Of a stretch of 64,000 nucleotides of DNA, positions 17,134-25,136 are shown in pieces. The position numbers and the translations under genes are program-made. Every line of letters begins with the position of its first letter. Position 1 is the stretch's first letter. Source of the stretch: an uncultured Thomasclavelia sp. GTDB taxonomy: Bacteria; Bacillota_I; Bacilli_A; Erysipelotrichales; Coprobacillaceae. The notes beneath the pieces were generated by a model, which was not told the DNA's origin, did not search any database, and worked only from the letters and a program-made list of their open reading frames with translations. The stretch spans positions 57,038-121,037 of the forward strand of contig NZ_CALUXO010000073.1 of the NCBI RefSeq assembly GCF_944324745.1, in the 5' to 3' direction.

Positions 17134-17160
17134 CGAAATTTAATCATTCGCTATTTTTTT
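17127..17160. terminator. Bidirectional terminator between NUDIX gene and bioY
   Basis: AAAATAGCGAA pairs with TTCGCTATTTT around a 9-nt loop with T runs on both strands; it overlaps both gene ends. Confidence 0.8.
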
Positions 17161-17667
17161 AGTTAACCTATTAGAAATAATTAGTGCAATGATAATTTTT
17201 AAAGTATCACCTGGTAAAAATGGAATCACACACATCGTTAACGCACTGATTAAATGAGCATCAGTGACATACATAAACCAAAGGGTTCCAATAAAATAAC
17301 AAACTGCAGTTCCAATGATCATAGCTATGATTTGAGCTAGTATACTTTTTTGGCGGCTGATAATCAAACTGATTGATAAAGCCATGATTGGAAAACTAAA
17401 GATGAAGCCGCCACTAGGTCCTAATAAACTGGCAATGCCACCGCTAAAACCACCAAAGACAGGTAATCCAATGGCCCCCATTAAAACATAAACTAAAGTA
17501 CTGATCAAAGCCAGTTTGGGTTTTAAAACTGCACCAATGATATATACTCCTAATGTTTGCATCGTTATCGGTACCAAAGTTGGTAAGGAAATTTGAAGTT
17601 GGGCTAAAATAGCCATTAAACAGGCAAACAAGGAGCAATAGAGCATATTTTTAACTTTTTTGTTCAA
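17140..17667 (-). CDS. bioY: BioY biotin transporter substrate-binding subunit
   Basis: A 175-residue integral membrane protein with about six helices. LPTLVPITMQTLGVYIIGA and GGFSGGIASLLGPSGG are the conserved BioY signatures. BioY binds biotin and works alone or with the shared ECF energising module (EcfA/A'/T), which is not in this window. The most likely start is TTG 17667: GGAGG (17677-17681) lies 8 nt upstream, while the longer TTG 17697 reading has no ribosome site. A 10-bp inverted repeat at the transcription start suggests repression, perhaps by biotin. Confidence 0.9.
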   Translation of the reverse strand: MNKKVKNMLYCSLFACLMAILAQLQISLPTLVPITMQTLGVYIIGAVLKPKLALISTLVYVLMGAIGLPVFGGFSGGIASLLGPSGGFIFSFPIMALSISLIISRQKSILAQIIAMIIGTAVCYFIGTLWFMYVTDAHLISALTMCVIPFLPGDTLKIIIALIISNRLTKKIAND

Positions 17668-17693
17668 TTGATTGTACCTCCGAGTCGATTCTA

Positions 17694-17756
17694 TCAAATC
17701 TTGATTAAATAAACAAGATTTGATTTACTATAAAATATTTTGGTTTATAATGACAA
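17694..17756 (-). promoter_or_regulatory. bioY promoter with inverted repeat at the start site
   Basis: On the minus strand TTGTCA (17756-17751) and TATAGT (17732-17727) are 18 nt apart. TCAAATCTTG-N10-CAAGATTTGA (17694-17723) is a perfect 10-bp inverted repeat over the expected start. It does not look like the usual BirA site, so it could be a different operator or an RNA hairpin in the leader; it could also serve the divergent RpiR gene. Confidence 0.55.
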
Positions 17757-17771
17757 TAAGCAGGTGAAATT

Positions 17772-18566
17772 ATGTTATTAGAAAAATTAAATGATAAAAA
17801 TTTATTTACTGAAAGTCAAATGCCCATAACTACTTTTATTCATCAAAATCTTCATGAAGTTAGCCAAATGACTATTGGCCAGCTGGCTAAAGCTACCTAT
17901 TCATCTAATGCAACGATCATTCGAATTTGTCATAAACTCGGTTGTGAGGGTTTTAAGGAATTTAAATATCAATTAACTAAAGAATTAGAATCAAATAAAT
18001 TTGTTAAGCAGTCAGTTGATTTTACTAAACCGTTTTATTTATCGGAATCAGATTTTGAAATTATCAATAGTCTAGGCTCTTTATATAAAGAAACAATTGA
18101 TATTATTAATTCCAGTCTTGATTTTAAAAAATTGGAACAAATAGTTCGTATCATTCATCAATCGAAACGGGTGTTTATTTATTCTGTTGGGGATACCAGT
18201 TTGACCGTTAAAAATTTTATGAATAAGTTGATGAAAATTAATATTTATGCTATTGAAGCAACTGAATACCATGAAGAAATATCGACTAGTCATAATGTTA
18301 CTAGTGATGATTGTGTTTTACTAGTAACTTATCGTGGTCAAACTAATAAGTTTTTAGAGTGTCTTCAAATTGTCAGAAAGTCAGGCTGCAAGACGATTAT
18401 TATCACGGCTAATCAAGGCAGTTTATTAGTAAAATTAAGTGATTATTGTTTACTTTTACCACATAAAGAAAACGATGATCGAATTGCAACTTTCTATTCA
18501 CAGCTGGCTTTTAATTACATCTTAACAATTATTTATGCCTTGTTACATAAAAAAACCGAACTTTAA
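17772..18566 (+). CDS. RpiR family transcriptional regulator with SIS domain
   Basis: A 264-residue RpiR-type regulator. The N-terminal helix-turn-helix (about 1-77; MTIGQLAKATYSSNATIIR) is followed by a SIS sugar-phosphate isomerase-like domain (about 110-250; VFIYSVGDTSLTVKNFMNKL). RpiR proteins sense phosphosugars and control sugar catabolism. Its regulon is not certain; the downstream HbpS-like and Gfo/Idh/MocA genes on the same strand are the obvious candidates. AGCAGGTG precedes ATG 17772. Confidence 0.85.
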   Translation: MLLEKLNDKNLFTESQMPITTFIHQNLHEVSQMTIGQLAKATYSSNATIIRICHKLGCEGFKEFKYQLTKELESNKFVKQSVDFTKPFYLSESDFEIINSLGSLYKETIDIINSSLDFKKLEQIVRIIHQSKRVFIYSVGDTSLTVKNFMNKLMKINIYAIEATEYHEEISTSHNVTSDDCVLLVTYRGQTNKFLECLQIVRKSGCKTIIITANQGSLLVKLSDYCLLLPHKENDDRIATFYSQLAFNYILTIIYALLHKKTEL

Positions 18567-18679
18567 GTTCTAAAAACGGGATTAAAAAAATAAAAAAAAC
18601 GTATCTAATGTTCCCTTTTGCCCTCAATTCTTTTCAAATCAGCGTTAATATGTCAAAATAATTGTGGCAGGTGAAAGAA

Positions 18680-19087
18680 ATGAATGAAGAATTAATTACA
18701 TTTAAACAATTTAGTCATCAGGATGCTTTTAACTTTGGCTTAAGAGCTTTAAAAATCGTTGAAGCTGAACAGTTAAAACCATTAAGAATTCGTGTTATGA
18801 TCGATGGAGATATTGTTTTTCAATATTTGATGGATGGTAAAACAAGTGACTTATGGTTGAATTTAAAAGAAAATACTGTTAAGGCTTCTAAACATTCCTC
18901 AATGTATGTTTTTAAGCATCAAACAGAATTCAAAGAATTGCTTAATAACGATGAATATGCTATCTGTGGTGGTGGCTATCCTTTAGTTATTAATGATGAG
19001 ATTCGAGGAATTTTTAGTATTTCTGGTTTAGAGCATCAAGATGATCATGGACTAATAGTTCGCATATTAAATGAAATGAAACAATAG
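18680..19087 (+). CDS. HbpS-like/UPF0303 heme-binding-domain protein
   Basis: A 135-residue protein of the GlcG/HbpS fold, UPF0303 branch. Recognisable parts are FQYLMDGKTSDLWLNLKENT, a Ser/His-rich middle and the terminal GGGYPLVINDEIRGIFSISG. Proteins of this family are often annotated as heme-degrading domain proteins, but in sugar clusters they probably bind small metabolites. ATG 18680 is chosen since GCAGGTGA lies at 18667-18674; the TTG at 18662 would precede it. It is followed by Gfo/Idh genes, with AGGAGG straddling its stop, so translation of the next gene is coupled. Confidence 0.75.
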   Translation: MNEELITFKQFSHQDAFNFGLRALKIVEAEQLKPLRIRVMIDGDIVFQYLMDGKTSDLWLNLKENTVKASKHSSMYVFKHQTEFKELLNNDEYAICGGGYPLVINDEIRGIFSISGLEHQDDHGLIVRILNEMKQ

Positions 19088-19097
19088 GAGGATGAAG

Positions 19098-20078
19098 ATG
19101 AAATTAGGTATTTTAGGAACAGGAATGATCGTTAAGGATCTATTGACCACTTATGATCAATTAGAAATTGAATATACAGCTATTTTAGGAACAGAAGCAA
19201 CTAAAGAAGAAACCCAGCAATTAGTCAAACAATATCATTTAGATCAATGCTTCTTTGATTATGATCAATTATTGGCTGATGATATTGATACGGTTTATGT
19301 GGCTTTACCAAATTTTTTACATTATAGTTTTGCTAAAAAAGCAATTGAACATCATAAGCATGTTATTATCGAAAAACCGATTACGGCCAATGCTAAAGAA
19401 TTAAAAGAATTAATTGAATTAGCGAAAGAAAATCAGGTTTTGATGATGGAAGCGATGAATATCCATTATTTACCAGCTTATCAGGCTTTAAAAAAATATC
19501 TGGCTAAAATTGGTAATCCTAAAATTGTCAGTGTCAATTATAGTCAATATTCATCACGTTATAACGCCTTTAAAGAAGGTACAATCTTACCAGCGTTTGA
19601 TTATCATAAAGCCGGTGGGGCATTGATGGATTTAAATGTTTATAATATTCATGGTTTAACGGGATTGTTTGGTAAACCAGAACAAGTACATTATCTGGCC
19701 AATATTGAGCATAACATTGATACAAGTGGAATTTTAACTTTAGATTATGGTAAGTTTAAAGCTGTTAGTATTGGAGCTAAAGATTGTAAAGCACCAGTCA
19801 TGTTGACTTTCCAGGGCGATAATGGAGTTATTAGAATCGATAAACCAATTAATCAGTTAACTAAATTTGAATATATTAATAATCAAAATGAAAGTGAAGT
19901 AGTTGATTTGGATGAAGGTAAACATCGTTTATATTATGAATTTAAAGAATTTATTCGAATGATCGATCAAAATGATGTTAGTAAGGTCAATGAAATGTTA
20001 GAGATTAGTCTTACAGTCAGTGAGATTATGAATGAAGCAAGAAAACAAGAAGGGATAGTGTTTGATAATGACAAATAA
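19098..20078 (+). CDS. Gfo/Idh/MocA family oxidoreductase
   Basis: A 326-residue NAD(P)-dependent dehydrogenase. The N-terminal Rossmann fold has GILGTGMI and the conserved EKPITAN motif with the active-site Lys, followed by the alpha/beta substrate domain (FDYHKAGGALMDLNVY). These enzymes oxidise sugars, polyols or trans-dihydrodiols. Start ATG 19098 fits AGGAGG at 19086-19091, whereas ATG 19092 touches it. The gene lies in one apparent operon with the HbpS-like gene and a second, overlapping Gfo/Idh gene, suggesting a shared sugar pathway. Substrate unknown. Confidence 0.85.
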   Translation: MKLGILGTGMIVKDLLTTYDQLEIEYTAILGTEATKEETQQLVKQYHLDQCFFDYDQLLADDIDTVYVALPNFLHYSFAKKAIEHHKHVIIEKPITANAKELKELIELAKENQVLMMEAMNIHYLPAYQALKKYLAKIGNPKIVSVNYSQYSSRYNAFKEGTILPAFDYHKAGGALMDLNVYNIHGLTGLFGKPEQVHYLANIEHNIDTSGILTLDYGKFKAVSIGAKDCKAPVMLTFQGDNGVIRIDKPINQLTKFEYINNQNESEVVDLDEGKHRLYYEFKEFIRMIDQNDVSKVNEMLEISLTVSEIMNEARKQEGIVFDNDK

Positions 20079-21093
20079 ATTAGTAGTTGGTTTTATTGGA
20101 AATGGTAAAAGTGCTAACCGTTATCATATTCCATTTATTTTAACGCGAAAAGATAAAATTAAAATTAAGACGATTTATACGATGGATCATACTAAAGATA
20201 CTTGGGCAGAAGTACCGGGAGTAGTTTATAGTGAGAATCTTGATGATGTTTTGACAGATCCAGAAATTGATGTAGTTGTTATTTCAACCCCATCAGCTTT
20301 TCATTACCAATATGCTAAAATGGTATTAAATGCTGGTAAAAACTGTGTGGTTGAAAAACCATTTGCTAATAGCTATCAAGAAGCTAAAGAGATTTTTGAT
20401 TTGGCTAAAGAAAAAGGTTTGATGGTGCAATGTTATCAAAATCGTCGTTTTGACAGTGATTTTTTAACAGTTCAACAAGTAATTGAATCCGGAAAATTGG
20501 GTGATTTATTAGAATTAGAAATGCATTTTGATTACTACCGTCCTTATATTCCTGAAAATACTAAAGAATTCAGCAGTATTAATTCTTACTTATATGGACA
20601 TGGCTGTCATACATTAGACCAAGTTATCAGTTATTTTGGTAAACCAGATCATATCCATTATGATGTTCGGCAATTATTAGGAACAGGAAGAATGAATGAT
20701 TATTTTGATTTAGATTTATATTATGGAGTTTTAAAAGTTTCTGTTAAATCTAGTTATTTTAGAGTAAAAGATCGACCAAGTTTTGTTGTTTATGGTAAAA
20801 AGGGAATGTTTATCAAGGAAAAGAAAGATAAACAGGAAGAACATTTAAAATTATTCTATATGCCAGGACATGAAGATTTTGGAATTGATAAACCAGAAGA
20901 ATATGGAACATTGATTTATTATGATGGTGGTAATTACCATGAAGAAAAAGTTCCTTCAGTTAAAGGGGATTATGGTTATTACTATGATGCTTTATATGAA
21001 ACTATTGTCAATCATCAAGAAGCATTAGTTAAGCCAGAGCAAACTTTATTGCAAATGGAAATATTGGAAAATGGAATTAAGGATTTAAAATAG
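20068..21093 (+). CDS. Gfo/Idh/MocA family oxidoreductase (second copy)
   Basis: A 341-residue dehydrogenase with GFIGNGKSANRYHIPF at the NAD site and the EKPFAN motif, but a substrate domain distinct from its neighbour (SYLYGHGCHTLDQVISYFGK). It resembles the YdgJ-type branch rather than being a recent duplicate. Its start overlaps the end of the upstream gene by 11 bases; TTG 20062 is an alternative since AGGGA (20051-20055) is nearer to it. A long terminator ends the operon. It probably acts in the same sugar pathway as its neighbour. Confidence 0.83.
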   Translation: MTNKLVVGFIGNGKSANRYHIPFILTRKDKIKIKTIYTMDHTKDTWAEVPGVVYSENLDDVLTDPEIDVVVISTPSAFHYQYAKMVLNAGKNCVVEKPFANSYQEAKEIFDLAKEKGLMVQCYQNRRFDSDFLTVQQVIESGKLGDLLELEMHFDYYRPYIPENTKEFSSINSYLYGHGCHTLDQVISYFGKPDHIHYDVRQLLGTGRMNDYFDLDLYYGVLKVSVKSSYFRVKDRPSFVVYGKKGMFIKEKKDKQEEHLKLFYMPGHEDFGIDKPEEYGTLIYYDGGNYHEEKVPSVKGDYGYYYDALYETIVNHQEALVKPEQTLLQMEILENGIKDLK

Positions 21094-21115
21094 AGGCAGA
21101 ATTTGCCTCTATTTT
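21087..21115. terminator. Bidirectional terminator between Gfo/Idh and patatin genes
   Basis: AAAATAGAGGCA and TGCCTCTATTTT form a perfect 12-bp stem with a 5-nt loop that overlaps the stops of both convergent genes. Confidence 0.85.
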
Positions 21116-22383
21116 GATATTGTTAAGAAAAATAATGCAATTAAATATTCTTTTAAAAAGATATTGCTGATTATACCTGGTTCGATTGGTTCTTCAGTTT
21201 TTAATGAATGATAGAAAGCACAAATAGCATCGTTACTACTAAGCGTTTTGATGGTATTAAAAATTTCTTTGATTGGAATATCTTGAAAATGGCTTTTAAG
21301 GATCTTATAGCGTTTTTGATATTCTTGATTAAAGGAAACTAAAAGTTCTTTACAAACTTGATCGAAGTTATAAAGTAGATCATTTTGGTAATGATATGTT
21401 TCCATCGTAATTTCTAAAGCTCGAATAAAATAGTCATTTAACTCTAATGTTATTAAATAAGTATCGGCAATTAATAAGTCAGTTAGTGGTGTAGACGATT
21501 GACTGATTTTTTTAGTTACGATACTTTTATTGATTTGATCTTCGTAATTTAAGATCAAATGATAAATAGTAAGTAAATAATCACGATCAATCTGCTCTTT
21601 TTTAAAAGTGTAGCGATAACCCATAAAACGATTAAAGGTTTTTAAAGTATCATAGTAGCCTAGTTTAATCCGCCAATCTAGGATATCTCGATTGAAATCA
21701 AGAAATTTTCCTAAATGATAACTAGGGCGAATGATGGTAAGGTTAGGCCGATTTAAAAAATGAGGATGAGCAGTTTCTTGATTGAGTTCAATCGCAATAA
21801 TTTGTTCTGGCTGCTTTTTTAAAGCTAGCGATATGGGTAAATTATCAAAGTAGCCACCATCAATATAACCTTGATTATCGATATAATGAACGGGAAAAGC
21901 TGGAAAACAAGAAGCTGAGGCTAATGCGTATTCTACTAGTGGTGATTTCATCTTGGTTTTAGTAATTTCTAATGGGGTCAAGCTAGGATATTTAACTGTG
22001 ACGATACCATAGTCAATTTTACTATTTCGCGCTTTTTGATCATCATATAGTCGATATAAGATGTTTTTTAATGGCGTAATATCAGCGCCTTTTTCATTAA
22101 GATATGATTTAAAAAATGGTTTGATTAAATTAGTTTGTGAAAGCATTGATTCAATTGAAAAATCAAAATTAACCGGGTGAGCAAAAATATCACTAATTTT
22201 CATCTGGTCCCATAATCGATATAATGCCTGATAGTCCTCTTGAACCACTAATAAGCCGTTTAAAGCACCAATCGATGTTCCTGTTACGTAATCAAAATTG
22301 TAACCGAGTTCTTTTAAAGCTTTGATACAGCCGGCTTGATAAGCCCCTTTAGCCCCACCACCGGCTAAAACTAATGCTATCAT
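21109..22383 (-). CDS. Patatin-like phospholipase
   Basis: A 424-residue patatin-fold protein. The oxyanion loop GGGAKGAYQAG, the nucleophile elbow GTSIGALNG and the catalytic Asp in DGGYFDNLPI are all present, so the Ser-Asp dyad is intact. The family hydrolyses acyl esters of phospholipids. The C-terminal 200 residues are helical, have no match that I recognise, and lack a signal peptide or membrane helix, so it is likely cytoplasmic or peripheral. GAGGTGAT precedes ATG 22383. Monocistronic and convergent with the dehydrogenase operon. Confidence 0.85.
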   Translation of the reverse strand: MIALVLAGGGAKGAYQAGCIKALKELGYNFDYVTGTSIGALNGLLVVQEDYQALYRLWDQMKISDIFAHPVNFDFSIESMLSQTNLIKPFFKSYLNEKGADITPLKNILYRLYDDQKARNSKIDYGIVTVKYPSLTPLEITKTKMKSPLVEYALASASCFPAFPVHYIDNQGYIDGGYFDNLPISLALKKQPEQIIAIELNQETAHPHFLNRPNLTIIRPSYHLGKFLDFNRDILDWRIKLGYYDTLKTFNRFMGYRYTFKKEQIDRDYLLTIYHLILNYEDQINKSIVTKKISQSSTPLTDLLIADTYLITLELNDYFIRALEITMETYHYQNDLLYNFDQVCKELLVSFNQEYQKRYKILKSHFQDIPIKEIFNTIKTLSSNDAICAFYHSLKTEEPIEPGIISNIFLKEYLIALFFLTISK

Positions 22384-22458
22384 TAAATATCACCTCAAAT
22401 TAATTATACGAAGAAGCTCATGAAAAATCCATTTTTTTCATCGATTCCAGTTAATTCG

Positions 22459-22486
22459 TTGTCAAAGTTAAAAGATTAGTTATAAT
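22459..22486 (+). promoter_or_regulatory. Promoter of the two-component system genes
   Basis: TTGTCA (22459-22464) and TATAAT (22481-22486) are 16 nt apart, leaving a leader of about 55 nt before the response regulator gene. Confidence 0.55.
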
Positions 22487-22547
22487 TGTTTATAAAGTTT
22501 GACGAAAAATTGACTTTTATGGCTGATAATAAAAAGGGGTAGTTGAA

Positions 22548-23228
22548 ATGAAAGAAAAATATAGATTATTGATAATTGATGATGAAATCGAGATTTTACA
22601 AATGCTTAAGCTGCAGTTTGAAAGTGATGGTTATGATGTATATTTAGCTAAAAATAGCGATGAAGCATTAAAACAATTGAGTCATCAAATTGATTTGATT
22701 TTACTAGATATTAATATGCCACAAATCAATGGCTTGGAGTTTTGTCAAATGATTCGTCGATATATTGCTTGTCCCATTATTTTTTTAACGGCTCGAGTTG
22801 ATAAACAAGATATTATTAACGGTTTGATGTCGGGCGGCGATGATTATATTACTAAACCATTTAATCTTGAGGAATTGAATGCTCGAGTGATGGCGCATTT
22901 AAGAAGGGAAAATCGAAGTCAAGGAACAACAGTAGGAAAGTTTGAATATGATTTAATAATAGATTATGGTCGGCAAAAAGTATTTTATCAAAATCAGGAA
23001 ATCAAATTTTCTAATAAAGAATTTGCCATTATTAAGATTTTATCAATGAATCCCAGTCAGGTTTATACTCGAGAATTACTTTATCAGCAGATTTGGGGTT
23101 ATGATAGTGATGGTGATTCAAAAGTAATTAAGGAACACGTTCGAAAAATTAGAGCTAAATTTATGCAATACAGTCTGCAAGAATATATTGAAACAGTTTG
23201 GGGTGTTGGTTATCGATGGAAAAAATAA
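22548..23228 (+). CDS. OmpR family response regulator
   Basis: A 226-residue two-domain response regulator. The receiver has the acidic pair IIDDE, the phosphorylated Asp in LLDINMP and the Lys in TKPF; the C-terminal winged helix includes YTRELLYQQIWGY and ends IETVWGVGYRWKK. AAAAAGGGG precedes ATG 22548. The kinase gene overlaps its last 13 bases, so they form a partner pair. Target genes are unknown; no transporter is attached. Confidence 0.92.
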   Translation: MKEKYRLLIIDDEIEILQMLKLQFESDGYDVYLAKNSDEALKQLSHQIDLILLDINMPQINGLEFCQMIRRYIACPIIFLTARVDKQDIINGLMSGGDDYITKPFNLEELNARVMAHLRRENRSQGTTVGKFEYDLIIDYGRQKVFYQNQEIKFSNKEFAIIKILSMNPSQVYTRELLYQQIWGYDSDGDSKVIKEHVRKIRAKFMQYSLQEYIETVWGVGYRWKK

Positions 23229-24400
23229 GACAATATTTTAATCGATTATCTTTAAAAAAATCATTGGTAGTAATGATGGTATCGGGACTATTGATCGTAA
23301 TAGTTTTATCGATTGGAATTGTTGTATTTTTTGATCAAATTAAAAATAATCTTGATAGTAAACGTCTCGTTAATATTGAACTTAGTGAAGTCTATATTGG
23401 TGATGGGGAATATATTTTACCTTATACTACCCCAGTAGAATTATATGCTGAGATACCCCTTAGCAATAGTGAAACCATTCTCTATTATTTTTCTAGTTTT
23501 ATGATGCTATCCGGACCGTTATTGATTATTATTGGGGGTCTTGCGTTGATTGTTTATAGTTATTATCGCTTAAAGATTGCCCAGCCATTGAAACAGTTAA
23601 ATGATGGTATTATCGAAATAACTAAGCAAAATCTTGATTTTAAACTGGAAATTAATAGTGATGATGAATTAGGGGCTTTATGTAAAACTTTTGAAACGAT
23701 GCGAGAAGAACTATATCAAAATAATCTATTATTATATCAAATGGCGCAGCAGCGACAGTTATTAAATTTATCAGTTTCACATGATTTAAGGACTCCGATT
23801 ACTATTTTAAAGGGATATCTTGATTTTCTAGAACAGAATTTAGAAAGATTACCACTGGATACGACTAAAAAAACGATCTATAGTATGCAAAAAGCGTCTA
23901 ATCGATTAGCTCGATATGTGGAATGCATCCAGGATATTCATAAAGTTGAAGAAATTGCTGTCAAAAAGGAACAAATAGTATTAGCAACGTTAATTGATGA
24001 TTTAAGTGCTGATTTTAATACCAATGCTTTAAAAAATGATAAACAATTAATTATCAATAATCAAACAGCTAGTCCAATTATTAATAGTGATGAAGAAATC
24101 ATCTTTAAGATATTAGAAAATATTTTAAATAATGCTTTTCGCTTTGCCAGAAAACAAGTAATAATAACGATTAGTGAAGATGATAATTGTTTATTTTTTG
24201 CAATCAAAGATGATGGTACTGGTTTTAGTGATCAAGATTTACAAGAAGCAACTAAGATGTATTATCATTCTAACAGTAATCAAGGGACATTTGGAATCGG
24301 ACTGACGATCAGTTCTATTTTAAGTAGCAAACTAGGTGGTAATTTAAAGATTGCAAATCAAAACGGAGCATTAGTTACTGTTAAAATAAAAAAGAGCTAA
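23216..24400 (+). CDS. Membrane sensor histidine kinase
   Basis: A 394-residue kinase: membrane helix 1 (about 16-38), a short extracytoplasmic segment of about 50 residues, helix 2 (about 88-112), HAMP linker, HisKA with the phosphoryl His in SVSHDLRTP, and HATPase_c with N box ILENILNNAF, G1 DDGTGFSD and G2 GTFGIGLTI. The small external loop leaves little room for a folded sensor domain. ATG 23216 is the first sensible start and lies inside the response regulator gene (13-base overlap). Signal unknown. Confidence 0.9.
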   Translation: MEKIRQYFNRLSLKKSLVVMMVSGLLIVIVLSIGIVVFFDQIKNNLDSKRLVNIELSEVYIGDGEYILPYTTPVELYAEIPLSNSETILYYFSSFMMLSGPLLIIIGGLALIVYSYYRLKIAQPLKQLNDGIIEITKQNLDFKLEINSDDELGALCKTFETMREELYQNNLLLYQMAQQRQLLNLSVSHDLRTPITILKGYLDFLEQNLERLPLDTTKKTIYSMQKASNRLARYVECIQDIHKVEEIAVKKEQIVLATLIDDLSADFNTNALKNDKQLIINNQTASPIINSDEEIIFKILENILNNAFRFARKQVIITISEDDNCLFFAIKDDGTGFSDQDLQEATKMYYHSNSNQGTFGIGLTISSILSSKLGGNLKIANQNGALVTVKIKKS

Positions 24401-24409
24401 AAAGCTCTT
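24392..24409 (-). terminator. Terminator of the LexA-like gene
   Basis: AAGAGCT and AGCTCTT form a 7-bp stem; the T run (TTTTATTTT) is on the minus strand. The kinase gene on the plus strand ends within it but has a poorer T tract. Confidence 0.65.
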
Positions 24410-25001
24410 AAAAATAATTTTTAGCGAAGATAACTTTACCAATAATTTTAACTGGTAGATCATTGACTTCTTTAGGACTATAATGTTTATTGGTAACTTC
24501 GGGGTTACAGGCAATTAAAGTAATCCCGTTTTTATCTTGATAATATTTTTTGATCGTGACTTCATTTCCAATGGCAACAACAGCAATTTCATTATTTTTG
24601 ACTGCCGAACAATTTTTAACATATATCAAACCACCATCGACGATCCCAATATCTTTCATTGAATCACCGACTACTTTTAAAAAATAATCGCCTAAATTAT
24701 ATTCTTCTAAAGTAATTCTTTCTTCACCAAGATAATTATCATCCAAAAATAAATCATAACCGGCTTTAGCCATTCCTAAAATTGGTTTTTTTAGGGTAAT
24801 AGCTGTGCCATTTAATAAAGCTCCAACATCATAACCTAAAATATCTGACATTTTATCAATTGTTTCTTGTTGTAAAGACTTAACAGTTCCATTTAACCAG
24901 CGTCCAACTGTTGTATGAGTAACCCCAAATTCTTTAGCAATCTGCTGGTTAGTTAGATGATAGCGGGATTTATATTCTTTGATGAATTGTTTAAGTTCCA
25001 T
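24408..25001 (-). CDS. LexA-like self-cleaving repressor (XRE helix-turn-helix plus S24 peptidase)
   Basis: A 197-residue repressor. Residues 1-60 are an XRE helix-turn-helix (TNQQIAKEFGVTHTTVGRWL). The C-terminal S24 domain keeps the Ala80-Gly81 cleavage site (MAKAGYD), the catalytic Ser114 (VVGDSMKD) and the Lys general base (TIKK, about 151). Such proteins cut themselves on contact with RecA filaments. ATG 25001 fits GAGGTG at 25008-25013. It is divergent from a Y-family polymerase and YolD, so it probably represses that mutagenic-repair cassette and itself; it is not the housekeeping LexA, which has a different N-terminal fold. Confidence 0.85.
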   Translation of the reverse strand: MELKQFIKEYKSRYHLTNQQIAKEFGVTHTTVGRWLNGTVKSLQQETIDKMSDILGYDVGALLNGTAITLKKPILGMAKAGYDLFLDDNYLGEERITLEEYNLGDYFLKVVGDSMKDIGIVDGGLIYVKNCSAVKNNEIAVVAIGNEVTIKKYYQDKNGITLIACNPEVTNKHYSPKEVNDLPVKIIGKVIFAKNYF

Positions 25002-25066
25002 GGTTGTCACCTCGTAGCTATTATAGCCTAATTAAAAGTTAAAATAAAGGATTTTAAATCAAAAAG

Positions 25067-25101
25067 TTGACAAAAGTGCATAAATTGATTGTATTATGCA
25101 C
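25067..25101 (+). promoter_or_regulatory. Polymerase promoter with candidate LexA-like operator
   Basis: TTGACA (25067-25072) is followed by GTGCATAA-N10-TTATGCAC (25076-25101), a perfect 8-bp inverted repeat covering the spacer and -10 region (TATTAT at 25092-25097 or TGTATT at 25090-25095). A second -10-like TATAAT lies at 25113-25118. The repeat is unlike the GAAC-N4-GTTC SOS box of Bacillus LexA, in line with the XRE-type DNA-binding domain of the neighbouring repressor. Confidence 0.6.
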
Positions 25102-25136
25102 ATTCAAAATACTATAATGACTTTGAGGTGAGCGTA

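Noticed and set aside
25067..25101. Classic Bacillus LexA (DinR) box
   Set aside because: No GAAC-N4-GTTC is present; the visible repeat is GTGCATAA-N10-TTATGCAC.
25089..25136. N-terminal extension of the polymerase gene
   Set aside because: It would be translated from inside the operator and promoter and has no ribosome site.
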